A DNA stretch of 64,000 nucleotides from Allacma fusca (GCA_947179485.1 OX359250.1:17466539-17530538), one strand, 5' to 3'; shown: positions 14,905-26,700, numbered from the stretch's first letter. The notes: generated from the sequence alone by a model not told the origin. Numbers and translations are program-made.

Positions 14905-16480
14905 CTTCCACCTTCCACCAGGATTTCCACCTTCCACTAGACCTTCCACTTGACATTCCACTTGACATTCCACCAAAATTTTACAGATTGTTTACCTTCC
15001 AGATCTTTGCCCGTGTTAATTAACATAACGGAGTTCAGAGCTAATCCCGCCGCGACAATCCCGATGGTATTATTCCCGCGAACAGTATTCCGCTGTCAAT
15101 TTGACCGATATATACAATCCCGCTCACGATAATCCCGACAACTAATGAGATAATCCCGCCATACAATGAAACAGAATTTAATGAATATAAATTATTGTTG
15201 CTATAACAACCGTGAAAATACAACAGTTTATCACTCAATATCAAAAGTAATAAACTTATGCATTCATAAATTCAAGCAGAAGCAAAATTCATTGGTTACA
15301 ATGCTACAACGAGAACGGCAGTCATCAAGTCAATGCATGCATGTGTTTTCACTTTTATTATGAACATAGTGTAGCGGAGCAGCTACATACACATGTCACA
15401 ATTCACAATATAGGTACATATCAAAACAGCCAGTCTGTCAACAGTACACAGCTTGTTGTCAAGGAGATGGATACTATTAAATAATAGGAGCATACAATTA
15501 TTGTTTACTGAAGTTAATACAATAAAACTTGGTTCGGGAATATCGTCAGCGGGGTTATGGTTGGCGGGATTAAATACTATTGAGATCGGGATTAAATCAT
15601 CGGGGTTGCTTCGGCGGAGTTATCACTGGCGGGATTGTCGAGGCGGGATTAGCTCTGGACACGAACATAACCCTCTGTGTTCTGGTGGGTGAAACACAAA
15701 GTGCGAACTGGAGATAGTTAATGCGTTGCCCACTGTATGCTACTATTCAAACCGTAAATCAGCGTTTTAATTTATTGGGAAAAGTAAGTCGCAGCGCTAA
15801 GTTTTTGTCATGCCATTAATCGTAAGTTGTTACGGAATTTGCTAAAAACATTTTAAATTTTTTTAAAAATCTCAGTTCACCGGTAATTACGGCAACTGAT
15901 CCCTTTCGAATCACGTGGTTTTCCAGTGGTTGATTTTTATCAGTCCTTTGACATAATTCTATACAATAACATCGAAATCTGACCATCATACTTGTACATA
16001 TCAGTATAATGATTTTGTAACAGTAACTTGTTTTCTCAAAGGTAAACTGCATTTTTATAGTTAATTACATGAGTTAGTTTTAACTTAAAACAGTCTAGTG
16101 TTTTAACCTTCGTGTTAATTTTCCAAATAAAAAATGCGAAACATAAGTTAACACACCGAAATTGATCCAAGACTGTCAATTTCTATATGAATAGGCACAA
16201 AAGAAATGAGCTTCGGCCATGCAGTAACTCATGTAGGAGGCATTATAGTATGTTTTTAGTTAGCTATTTGTAAATATTGTCAAAGCCAGACTATAGAGTC
16301 TGTATGGGTAATGTGGGTAGTCAGGTGGAAGGTCAGGTGGAATGATCAAGGGGAAGGTGGAAGGTTAGATGGAAAGTCTGGTGGAAGGTCAAGTGGAAGT
16401 TTGGTGGGAGGTGGAAGTCTGGTGGAAGTTACTTATGTATTATAGTGTTAATATATGGGTGAGTGGAAGGTGGAAGGTCA
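14905..16480. mobile_element. Foldback-like element with CCTTCCAC arms (outer)
   Basis: The left arm (14905-14974) iterates CCTTCCAC/TTCCACTTGA. The right arm (16316-16480) carries the reverse complement GTGGAAGG about ten times. The arms enclose about 1.4 kb, including the AATCCCG element below. No target duplication could be fixed. It may be a foldback or hAT-type miniature element that later received a second insertion. Confidence 0.5.
15036..15657. mobile_element. MITE with CAGAGCTAATCCCG terminal inverted repeats
   Basis: The ends are inverted repeats of about 28 bp beginning CAGAGCTAATCCCGCC, with two or three mismatches. Each arm then repeats AATCCCG or GCGGGATT about eight times in inverted orientation. 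The CAG start and subterminal motif arrays are typical of non-autonomous hAT-class elements. No transposase frame is present. An 8 bp target duplication is not evident, so the hAT assignment is inference. Confidence 0.65.
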
Positions 16481-17229
16481 TTTTGTGGCCGGGAAAGTAG
16501 AACTCAGCCTGTGATTGTAGAAATTAAAAGCCAAATAGCTTACGAATCAAGCCCTGTGGTAGAGACTTGTTGTATGCCTAAATCGTGCGCGATTATATTA
16601 AGAGTAGCGCTTTAAATAAGCGGACAGGTAGTTCTCGTTAATAATGAGTGCTTGGAGTGCCACCTTCTGTGCGTTGTGTGAGGTCATTGAACTATGAAAG
16701 TGCGAAATTTCAAATAAACGGACAGAAAGTGCTCTTTAATAATAAAGGATGCTTACTGAATATAATACTACATGCAAGGAAGCACATGTATAAACCATTT
16801 TTTTATTTTGCCTCAGTTAACATCTTTGCCCAGTACATATAAAAGTAACCTGTACGGGGGGAATTAAATACACGTTTCCTTGTATACACCACATTGCTGT
16901 TAATAACCCTTGTTGCAACTCCGCCGGGGCTTCGCCCCCTGGTGACTTCACAGATGATTTTTGTTACGGGCATCTTTTGTGAGCTATCTGGAAAATAGAA
17001 GTCAAAATGTAGGGTTGGGAATCCGTGTTGTAAATTCAACAATTCCGACACTTACGGAAAGTGATAAACTCGAACAGTGGTGTTTATTTCCTGGACAATC
17101 CGTTTTGAATTCCTAAGCTACTTTTTCACCCTACTATGCAAATTTGACTGACAGGGTTTAGTAATAGATAATGACTGCAATAAACCCTCATAAACAGACA
17201 TGTGTAACCTCGTGTAGATATCCCATAAG
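16481..17229. other. Intergenic repeat-derived sequence
   Basis: No gene is supported. The segment near 16918-16990 contains a GGGGCTTCGCCCC hairpin followed by GTGACTTCACAGATGATTTTT. That phrase recurs in diverged form at 54810-54875, so this is likely another interspersed repeat copy. Confidence 0.45.
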
Positions 17230-17692
17230 CAGACCTGAGCAACTGCTGGCAGGATTGAGCCCCATTGACGTCCCGAGATGAAGGGAGGTGGTATGCCCCA
17301 GGCTATTTCTTAAATAGGGGTTTAGAGGCTCGGAATTGATGCAAACTTGTTTCCTGGAATACTAGGAGCTTAAATTATTTTTTTAAAACCGATCGGGTAA
17401 CATGATACCAGGCCTGGTTTTGGCCGCTTAGAAATGCAATACTAGAGTTGTTGTATGCCGATTTATACCAAATAAAATGCTTTTGTGCTTAAAATCAAAT
17501 CCCGAATCAAATTTTGGTAACTAATGTTTCACCCCGGCATCCGAAGCGGGCATCATGATGCCCGGAATGACCAATCGTTTAAAATTTGCCCCAAATCAAT
17601 GTATTTTGTTATTTTCAAGTCTGGTGTCTATATAAATAAGTACCGAGCCTGCGGTCTGGTGGTGTAGTGAATCTGTAAGGTTGCAGAAGAGT
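17230..17692 (+). repeat. 460 bp repeat, inverted partner at 45124-45600
   Basis: This segment matches the reverse complement of 45124-45600 at roughly 95 percent by eye. It ends in a tRNA-like stretch (box A-like TGGTGTAGTGA, box B-like GGCTTTCGACTC). High identity suggests recent duplication or gene conversion. A third, diverged copy in the same orientation as this one lies at about 45598-45760. No open frame is supported. Confidence 0.85.
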
Positions 17693-18371
17693 CGGCTTTC
17701 GACTCTAGCTCACCCCAAAAATAATTTCAGGTCCTTTCTATCTTTCCCTATACACTATCGATATGCAAATTAGGCCTGGAGGCATGTTGCGCATTCTTGG
17801 AAGAATATCAGCAGGAGTAGTGTGTGCAGTACACTGATAATGATTCGTAAGATGAATTGATGTATTTGCATATACTGCGACTGCTTATATCTCGGATAAG
17901 ATTGTGTCCGTGGCATGTCCCATGTCTCCTCCCTTGTCTGCATATCCTCCGTCTTTCTCTGTAGCTTTACATTTCACTCTCTCTCTATAGCTAAGTCTGC
18001 ATATGTGTGTTGTGACATACATGCTTGCGAAGTTGTGGGGATGCTGTGTGTCACGCCGGGTATATGCTATAAACTGTATGAGCCCATATGGCGGACAGCA
18101 TACATAGAGGAGGCCTTTGTCTCTACCTTCTGCCAAAAGTCATAAAAATGACGAGTTGGTACACAGGCCCGCAGTGGAGTGAGTGTGGAATGGACGGACG
18201 GTCCCACTTCACAATATGTAGCTATTGGGCCAGAATGGTTCCAGTATGTAATTTGAATATATACGGAAATAAAGGAGGTAAAGAAAACTCTGTTAGGCCT
18301 TAAGGCGAATCGGAGTATAAACCCCAATTTTTTTTATATAAATAAGTTATTTTTGAAGTGCCCATATGTCT
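17693..18371. other. Intergenic, no feature seen
   Basis: Open frames on both strands overlap each other here and none has domain or splice support. Confidence 0.5.
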
Positions 18372-18466
18372 CTACCCGGAGTAGTTAGGAAAACGGGCTT
18401 ACGTTCGTTAAATTATCGATTATTTTTTAACGAACGTTCGTTGGTCCTATCAGATGATAGCAGGTG
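18372..18466 (+). repeat. Short repeat, inverted copy at 44880-44970
   Basis: The core AGGAAAACGGGCTTACGTTC matches the reverse complement near 44930-44965. The flanking GATAGCAGGTG also matches. A third degenerate copy sits near 44740-44815. It is a small interspersed repeat family of about 95 bp. Confidence 0.7.
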
Positions 18467-18629
18467 ATGAATTGTAAATGGGGTGAAAATATTTGGAGCT
18501 GGAAAGGTGAGAGGCACTTCTCCCGTCTCGAAACGGTTACAAGAATATCCAGACTAACTTACCTTAAAAAACTCCTATACACAAAAATGTGTATGTGCAT
18601 ATATCCCTTGTCTGGCGAGGTTACACTCG

Positions 18630-18671
18630 GGCAAGTGCCTCCGCTTTCATCAACCCTCGCAGGCACTTGCC
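18630..18671. repeat. Hairpin with 11 bp perfect stem
   Basis: GGCAAGTGCCT at 18630-18640 is perfectly complementary to AGGCACTTGCC at 18661-18671, with a 20 nt loop. The left arm is itself partly palindromic. Confidence 0.8.
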
Positions 18672-18862
18672 GGATACTTTGCTTACAGGGTTCTATATAC
18701 TTACGTGTGTTTGTGTGTAGCTTCCTGCAGCCCTCCTCCCGACGTTTTGTAATCGTTGGGTTGGAAATGTAGGGCAGCAGGCAGCTTGCATTATTGCGTC
18801 TAATTTTTTAACTCGTACTTCGAGATTGTACTGAATTTGTCCGGTCTCATCCCGAAATATTT

Positions 18863-19465
18863 ACCAATATTTGATAATTATATGTCTTTTAACATAATTC
18901 ATATTGTGTCATGGTGTAGTTGTTGGTGACTCTGTGAATTAGACATATTGTTGGGCAAATAAATATTTATTGCCTTGAATTCCTTGTACATATAATTTAA
19001 CATCAACTGAAAAAATTTTCTGGGACAAGAGAGGAAAAATTGGATAAAAAATTTAGTTTTCGTTCCCACTGTATTTGCTAATGATTTCTTTATACGTTAC
19101 TTAACATAATTAACATTGTGTGGCGGTACAGTTGATAGTGACTGGGTGAATTAGATAATATTATTGCGAAATCAATATTTATTTTATTGAATTAATTTTG
19201 TATAAAAATTAGCAACAACTGAAGATATTTTCTGCGGTTTCAGAGGAAGATTGTGCAAAAACTTCTATGTTCGCCCCCATCGTAATTAGCAATATTTGAT
19301 TTCTATATATGTGACTTGACATAGTTAATATTGTTTGGCGCCGTAATTGTTGTTGACTGGGCGAATTGGACATTATTATTGAGGAAAGTTTATTGTGTTG
19401 CAAAATTACCAACAGCCGGAGATATTGTCTGGGACGAGAGAGGAAAATTAGACAAAATTTAAATG
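18863..19465 (+). repeat. Three diverged tandem copies of a ~213 bp unit
   Basis: Copies start near 18863, 19078 and 19288. Each has a TTGACATAAT-like stretch, then a GTTG(G/A)TGACT..GTGAATTAGA segment, then CAACTGAA..ATTTTCTG. Spacing is about 210 bp with substantial divergence. No coding role is seen. Confidence 0.75.
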
Positions 19466-19864
19466 ATTTTAAATACCACAACCGCGACCTAGAGCCAGAA
19501 TTGAGTAGTTTGAGGACCTCCTGGCTGCTTGGAATATTTTAGTGAGTGTCGGGCGACCGTGTAATTGACAATAATTAAATCAAGTCAACTTTTGGTTCTT
19601 CATTTTGGTGGGACGGACGGGACAGTTTTCAACGGAACGGGATTGGACTTACTTTTAAAGATATACGAAGTCTTGTGAGGTGGATTTAAGGGACGTTGCA
19701 AGAAACTGTGGGACGCAAAGACGGTATGTACTAACTGATTATGCACAAATAATTTGCAAAAATGAATGGGAGAAAAATCTCGGGTTTCTAATCTATACTC
19801 AGAAATTTTCGAAATTGAATAAAATAGATATGACAAGCATATCAACTCCGAAGAGGAAATTTGA

Positions 19865-20085
19865 TCTACATGTAATTTTGATTAAAATCAGAATGTTCTA
19901 CATGCTTAATGGAACGGGTGCTTTAGATTTTTAAAACTCAATTATCTACATACAAGTTCATTTAAAATCAAAATGTTCTACAAACAACTTCCGTTAAAAG
20001 CACAATACTCTACATACAACTTCTTTTAAAAGAAAAATACTGTACATACAAGTTTGGCTAAAGCACAATGGTCTGCATACAGAAG
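19865..20085 (+). repeat. Degenerate ~37-40 bp tandem repeat
   Basis: Four to six units share the theme CTACATACAAGTT followed by TTTAAAA and an AAATG/AATACT ending. Confidence 0.65.
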
Positions 20086-21058
20086 TGCCAGCGTAAAATA
20101 TAATTTTGATCTGCAGATCTGTAAATAGTGATGGGAATATGAAAACAGAAATAATAATTTCCCGAATATTTAGGTGTAAAAACACAATGAGGTGAACCAA
20201 TTTCTACGGAAGATTATGAAAGACTGCATAGGAAGAAATTGGTATTTTGCGATTGTTTTTTGTTGACTTCACACCAGTCATAAAAAATAAATAAAAAATA
20301 ACCTGTATGTGATTTTTACAATTTTTCATTCAATTCACACTGCTTGCTCATTTTGATAGTATGGAAATACGTAGACCGTTTTTTTTGTTTATAGTGAAAA
20401 CTCCGTGTAATTGCGTTTAGGAATGCTTGCAATTATTCCGTTTTGTCTTAAAAATGTGTAGACCTTTTTGATTTTAATCGAAATTACACTTAGGCTGTTT
20501 TGCGTCTTCCCCGACTATGTACAACTTTAAATAAGAGTATAACGAATTTTAATATCCACAACCAAGAGGATTTGGTTGTCATTGTGGTTAAATAACTCAT
20601 GCTATCCCCATGATTATGACCGCATTTACCACCCGATTTGCTTAAACGTATGCATATAGCACTTATAATTGTACAAGTGTTTTAAAGCATGGAAGCCTAC
20701 GAACCATGGTATGACATGGGTCGGTGTGGTTGTTCCCGTGTTAGTTAAATTTAAACTGGTTCAACCAGTGAAGGTTTGCTATATCTCACGGGGTTCTGTC
20801 TTTTAAAAACCAATGTGCGATCATATTGGTTCCGTAATGACCAAACTGGAGCAATATTGGGCAATAAATACTCTCCCTATATATGAGCAATCCCAGCGTA
20901 ACTATAACCGTGAATTCACATTTGATTTACTACACAAACTTATAATATGAAACCACTGAAATTAATAACATGGTTTTCAAATGAATTCCATTGAACTATA
21001 CTTGAGTAGATGTGACATCGCATCCCTTTGTTCTGAATGGTTGACTACTATATACGGG

Positions 21059-21437
21059 GAGGGGTCGACGGGAAGATTCTTCCCAGGGAAAAAATATTTC
21101 TGATAGGGAAAATCACCAAGGGAAGGGATTTATTTTTACGAACAGGGATTTTAAAAATCGTTGACCTTTTTTGGCAGGGATTTTCAAATTTATTGACGTA
21201 TTTCGGGGAAATTTGTTAAGCAAACAGGGATTTTTGGACTGATTTACCTAATTTGGCAGGGATTTCATGTCGTGTAAGGGATTTGGTTTTTGAAAGAGGG
21301 ATTTTGAAAATCGTTGACCCTTTTTTTTTCCAGAAGGGCGTTTTGGAATCGTTGAGGACCAACCAGCAGGGAGATAATAGTTGGCAGGTAAATTCAGAAA
21401 TAATCTTGCAGGGAGAATTACAAAAATCCGACCCCTG
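21059..21437. mobile_element. hAT-type MITE, 379 bp, with 8 bp target duplication
   Basis: The element is flanked by identical 8 bp TATACGGG copies (21051-21058 and 21438-21445). Its ends are short inverted repeats, GAGGGGTCG against CAGGGGTCG on the other strand. CAGGGATTTT-like motifs recur through the interior on one strand. There is no transposase frame. The 8 bp duplication and CAGGG-type end support a non-autonomous hAT element. Confidence 0.8.
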
Positions 21438-21845
21438 TATACGGGTAATTCAAGCTGTATTTTAAACTGAATGTGTATTATCATTGCACCAAAATGAGCA
21501 TTTTACCAGTACATAGATAACCAATGCAAATAGGAAATTTATTGTGTTAAATACGGGGCAGGGAGGTCAAATGTGGCAGCTATTAACAAGAAACCTTGAT
21601 TTGAACGGTCATTATATGCAGATTTTGCCGCACATGTTCGAACTGTAGATCAGTTCACTTGCTTATAAATGAGACAGCACTTTATGTATGTGCCTACAAA
21701 CACAAGCGGGTGTTGCTCAACTGTAAAAATACATCTGATAGCGTCGTTCATTCAAATACATAGCTCCAAATTGAAAGGGCAAAATATTAGGAAAATTACC
21801 TTTGCCATAATACAAAACTAATAGGCTTTACAACAATCCCTATAG

Positions 21846-22125
21846 CTCCCAGATTTACGTGCTTATTTTCACCCACCCCTGAAAATTTCTAAATTCCAGC
21901 AAAACCAGTCATAACCTTTGTACTATTTTAAATTACATGTAAATCATGAGCTAGGGTTATTATTTTTAAATAGATGGCTGCTAAAAATCAAATTCGCTTC
22001 CCCGATTTAGGTGCTCATTTTACACCCACTCCGAGATTTTTTAAATTCAAGCAAAATAAGCCATAACCTGTGTACTATTTTAAATTACATGCAAATAACA
22101 AGCTAAAATTATTATTATTAATCAG
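21846..22125 (+). repeat. Two-copy tandem duplication (~160 bp)
   Basis: Segments at about 21846-21975 and 22005-22125 share 'cataacct..gtactattttaaattacatg' phrases and the CCCACCCCTGA/CCCACTCCGAG region, with moderate divergence. Confidence 0.65.
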
Positions 22126-22168
22126 TTAATCAATTTTTCATAGTAATGTGTTTTTATCTTCAATGTTA

Positions 22169-22260
22169 ATGTCGTATTTGTTGAATAATAGCTTGAACAA
22201 AAGCCCAATTGAGACGTTGCTAAAGGACCTCTCAACAATGGCTACCAATTCCGGACCAAT
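22169..22260 (+). CDS. Possible first exon of the unrecognised gene continued at 39670
   Basis: An ATG-led frame of about 30 codons ends at a good donor (AT|GTAAGA) in phase 2. The acceptor-bounded exon at 39670 begins with the third base of a codon, so the two are phase-compatible. Joining them would place the whole Polinton in one 17.4 kb intron. The match is only phase plus plausible coding composition, so chance is not excluded. If unrelated, this would simply be non-coding DNA. Confidence 0.3.
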
Positions 22261-22446
22261 GTAAGAGCCACACATTTTTAATTGCATTTTCGCTTTGCTT
22301 TCGGAATTTCAGCACGAGGCGACATTCTTGCGGCATATCCATACACAAACATTTATCGTACAGTTGCATATATGACCAAGAATTATTATTGCGTATATTA
22401 TGTTATTACAGTAGTAATAAATATTAGATGTAGAGTTTTGACATAC

Positions 22447-23338
22447 AACGCTTTAAGTAGTTGCGTGTTTTCCAAAGGAAGCTTACGACTATTCGGTGAC
22501 GAAGAAGCGTGTTTTTCAACGGAAGCTTACGACTCTTCAAGGAAGTAGTTGCGTGTTTTTCAACGGAAGCTTACGACTCTTCAGGGAAGTAGTTGCGTGT
22601 TTTTCAACGGAAGCTTACGACTCTTCAGGGAAGTAGTTGCGTGTTTTTCAACGGAAGCTTACGACTCTTCAGGGAAGTAGTTGCGTGTTTTCCAATGGAA
22701 GCTTACGACTCTTCAGGGAAGTAGTTGCGTGTTTTCCAATGGAAGCTTACGACTCTTCCCTGAAGTAGTTGCGTGTTTTCCAATGGAAGCTTACGACTCT
22801 TCCCTGAAGTAGTTGCGTGTTTTCCAATGGAAGCTTACGACTCTTCCCTGAAGTAGTTGCGTGTTTTCCAAAGGAAGCTTACGACTCTTCCCTGAAGTAG
22901 TTGCGTGTTTTCCAAAGGAAGCTTACGACTCTTCCCTGAAGTAGTTGCGTGTTTTCCAAAGGAAGCTTACGACTCTTCAGGGAAGTAGTTGCGTGTTTTT
23001 CAACGGAAACTTACGACTCTTCCTTGAAGTAGTTGCGTGTTTTCCAAAGGAAGCTTACGACTCTTCCTTGAAGTAGTTGCGTGTTTTCCGAAGGAAGCTT
23101 ACGACTCTTCCCTGAAGTAGTTGCGTGTTTTTCAACGGAAACTTACGACTCTTCCTTGAAGTAGTTGCGTGTTTTTCAATGGAAACTTACGACTCTTCCT
23201 TGAAGTAGTTGCGTGTTTTCCAAAGGAAGCTTACGACTCTTCCTTGAAGTAGTTGCGTGTTTTCCAAAGGAAGCTTACGACTCTTCCGTGAAGACGTTGT
23301 GTGTATTAAAAGGGAAGCTTACGACTCGTCAGTGAAGT
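22447..23338 (+). repeat. Left terminal minisatellite of the Polinton, ~20 x 44 bp
   Basis: The unit begins GAAGTAGTTGCGTGTTTTCC and ends with AAGCTTACGACTCTTC plus a variable junction. Junctions recur every 44 bp exactly from 22535 to 23327. They fall into two sequence classes, CTTCAGGGAAG and CTTCAAGGAAG. Each class also occurs as its own reverse complement (CTTCCCTGAAG, CTTCCTTGAAG) without disturbing the flanks. The outermost and innermost units are degenerate. The right end of the element carries the same unit reversed. Confidence 0.95.
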
Positions 23339-23408
23339 AGCCTTTTCAGTTCCGACCCAGCCACATGCTCCCGGTGTTGGAGTAAGTTGGAAACATCTCT
23401 TTCCCCGT

Positions 23409-23775
23409 ATGATCTCAATGAATGAAAATTATTTAAATCCTATCAAAATGATTGATGACAAAAGCAGCGAGGCAAATCCACCTCGGGATAAAGCCGTGCC
23501 TGAGCTATTGCTTCGAGCCGTTGATTTATTTATAAAAACGTTAAGCAGTGGAAGGGGTGGTCAAGGAGAAATACCTGACTGGAATGGTAAGGACTAAATT
23601 AGCATAAATTGTGTTCTGTCACCCCTCTAATCATGACTCATTTCTAGCCATCTGCATTTGCCTGGGAGTAATAGCCGTGCTAAAACTCTCAGACCTGCTC
23701 CTGAAATATTACTTTAAACTCCGGGACTCGAGGAGAGTACACACTCTCCCCTCCAATCCCGAATTAAATGGATAA
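23409..23775 (+). CDS. Small single-pass membrane protein, two exons (Polinton)
   Basis: Exons 23409-23586 and 23648-23775 join in phase across a 61 bp GT-AG intron to give about 101 residues. The first 60 residues are hydrophilic. A hydrophobic segment follows (about residues 60-82, starting AICICLGVIAV), then a short basic tail. This is the first gene inside the left array. Its stop overlaps the start codon of the polymerase gene by 8 nt in another frame. The architecture resembles the second small membrane protein at 30385-30914. A virion membrane, entry or egress role is possible but nothing in the sequence proves it. An internal ATG at 23418 is an alternative start. Confidence 0.6.
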
Positions 23776-26700
23776 CGGAGAAACTTCGTCAAAGCCGGTG
23801 GCTTTAAAAACGGGGTCGATTCAAACAGTAAGCATATGATCTTTATTCACATATTATGAAGCCCTTCTTCATTCAAATACAAGCATGAAAGCTTTCTTTA
23901 GATTTACAGATGCCCTAAGTCTCGATGTCCGTTTTACTGCCGTCGAAAGTCGGCATTCAACTCTCATGTGGAATCGCAGCATTATTGCCTAGACTGTGGA
24001 GTCTACTGTGATAATCTGCAGAAACATGTCTGCACGAGTACTGGAGCTCGACAAGGGCATGTTGATGCAGGCGCCACACTCGATCTAACTCATTTTCAAG
24101 AACTCTCGAGAAGTCACGGGGGAATCGTACTAATGTACAAGTACAACAAAGATGTTGACTCAGCGGATATTGAAGACGTGTTTACAAAGCTAAATCCATT
24201 TGTCGTAAAATTTATGGAGCAGTTGTTTGATATTCATCACCATTCCAAAATAGAAATTGGAATGGGCATCCGAATGCAAAAGGAAGTTCAGGACGATGAT
24301 TTGAATCGTGCACTGAAAACAAGTGTGATTTATTTTAAATCCAGTCACTATGAATTGCAAAACAAGCACCAAATTGGGGATATTTTGCTGAACGCAGCAT
24401 CAGATATCGTGTCCAAAAAGAATTTATTTATGGAAAATGGATCTGGCTGGACTATTGTAAATATCGAGTCTTTTGAACTAAAAATTGGCGAAATTCGCCT
24501 AATCCGTGATTTGGCTGGGGGCGACTACCTCCCAATGCCAATAGCTGGAAAAAAGGGTTACATAAATTTTCGAAACAGAAACAATCTGTGTTTTTTGTAC
24601 TGCGTGGCCGCGGCTATGTTTGCTCAAGAGGAGCAACATAGAACCGGAAAATGTGTATCTAGACTTGCATTCAAGATGTGGGAGAAATATTTTTACAGGC
24701 TCACTACAACCGGAATGTCATTTCCAGCAAGAATTGAAATTGATATTCCTATTTTCGAACAAAATAATAATGTGGGAATAAGTGTTTTAGGGTATCGCAA
24801 AGGCAAGGTCTGTGTTTTGCGAACGTGCCACACTAGCTTCAAAAAGAAGATTACATTATTTCTAATTGAAAAGAAAACAAATGAACATATGACGTGTCAC
24901 TACGCACTAGTAACGGACACAAACAAATTTTTAAACAATGGTTGCAAAAACAAGCAATGGGTTTGCGAAACCTGTTTTCGATCTTTTTCAACTGTAAATG
25001 CGTATTCTAACCACGAGTGTGGTTCAACTGCTGTATTGGAGACATTACCAAAAGAAGGCGAATGCATTCAATTCAGACGTATGGAAATGTCTATTCGCTA
25101 CCCTTTCGTATTGTATTATGACTTTGAATGTTTTTCGGACCCTCTAAATACCAGCAAGGGCGCCTCAACATCACTGAATTGTGAGTACAAGCCAGCTAGT
25201 TATTCGTTGTGCCTAATTTACACGGGCAACGCTGGTCCCGTTGTAAAGGCGTTTGAATACTATGACGGCGTAAATCCCATTCACCATTTCTACGAGCGAA
25301 TATTTTATCATTCGCAAAATGTTCTTTCCGAAATTCGTAACACAAATAACTTTATGCAGCCCACAAGTGAGGAGCTTGCGAGGCATTTGAGTGCAAATTG
25401 TTGCGCGTTTTGCGAGCGCGTATTTTCCACACCCACCGACACCACGAATGATGGTGAACAAACGAGAAAGCCAGTTGTCAAGTGTTACCATCACTGTCAC
25501 CAATCAGGTCGATACCTGCATGCATTATGTCAGAGCTGCAATTTGAAAATCAAGTACAAGAACGAGCTTGTGTGTGTAGCCCACAATTCATCCAAGTTTG
25601 ATATTCACTTTCTGCTTCAACATTTGGATTCGCCCCTTTTCGACTCGAAGGACGTAAATGTTATAGCCAAGGGAGGGGAAAAATCATCCAGTTGGAAATA
25701 ACAGCAAAAAATATGTTTATCCCTAGTTTAAAGCGATCTTTCGATAGGAACGATTCTCGAAGGTTTTGCGGGAACCGAAGAGTTAAAGTTCGGCTCATTG
25801 ACTCGTATCAATTTCTACCTGGAAGCCTGGATAAACTGGCGGCGTTGCTGAAGAAAGAAAATGCAAGATCATTCAGACTTCTAAAGCTCGGACTGAAATT
25901 CATGTTTCCGGAAGAAAAAGGCGAAATTAAATCCGATCTTCTTACTGAAAAGCTAAAATATCCTTATTCGTACTTATCTTCGAGCGGGGTTCTACAACCA
26001 GGTCATCCAATACCACCCAGAGAATGTTTTTACAACGATCTTACCCGTGAGGATCTTAGCAATAAAGACTGGCAGAATGTTCTGCAGTTAGTTCGGGATT
26101 TTAAAATCAAAGATTTCGGGCAGTTTACTAGAATATATACAATGATTGACACTATTTTGCTGGCCATAGTGTTTGAGAATTTTCGCGAGCAATGCTTTAA
26201 AACGTACAAGTTAGACCCTACGTACGTATGCACAACCAGCGGGTACTCGTGGCAATGCTTTTTGTACTTTACAAAGGCGAAAATTGACTACATTAGAGAC
26301 ATGGAAATGCTACAAATGATCAAAGATGGAATTAGAGGTGGAGTTAGCTTTTGTACTCAAAAGATCAACACGGCCAACAACGAACGTTCGCCAAAGGGTT
26401 ACAATCCCGAAAAGGAGCGAACGCATCTTTTGTACTTTGATCTAAATTCATTGTATGCCACTGCGTTGACTGATAAGTACCCTGTGTCGAACTACGAGTG
26501 GGCAAGCGAGGAAGAATTGAATCGCATTGATTGGAAAATATACGAGGGCGATAAGGGTTATATTTTGCGAGTGGATTTAAGCTACCCAGAAAACCTGCAG
26601 GATGAGACCATTGACCTTCCTCTCGCACCAGAGAAATGCGTCATCCACGCTACGGAACTGTCCGCGGAGCAGCAGCGAGATATACAAAATCTGTATAGTG

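Noticed and set aside
17885-18327. Four overlapping frames of 71-86 codons
   Set aside because: They lie on both strands over the same bases, have no domain or splice partner, and look like chance.
22447-23338. CRISPR-like array (regular 44 bp spacing)
   Set aside because: There is no unique spacer between repeats; the whole 44 bp unit is repeated, the genome is eukaryotic and the reverse copy ends the Polinton.
23336-23375. A mini-exon between TTTTCAG and GGA|GTAAGT just inside the left array
   Set aside because: Splice signals look fair but the piece is about 30 nt, joins nothing convincingly and lies in degenerate repeat sequence.
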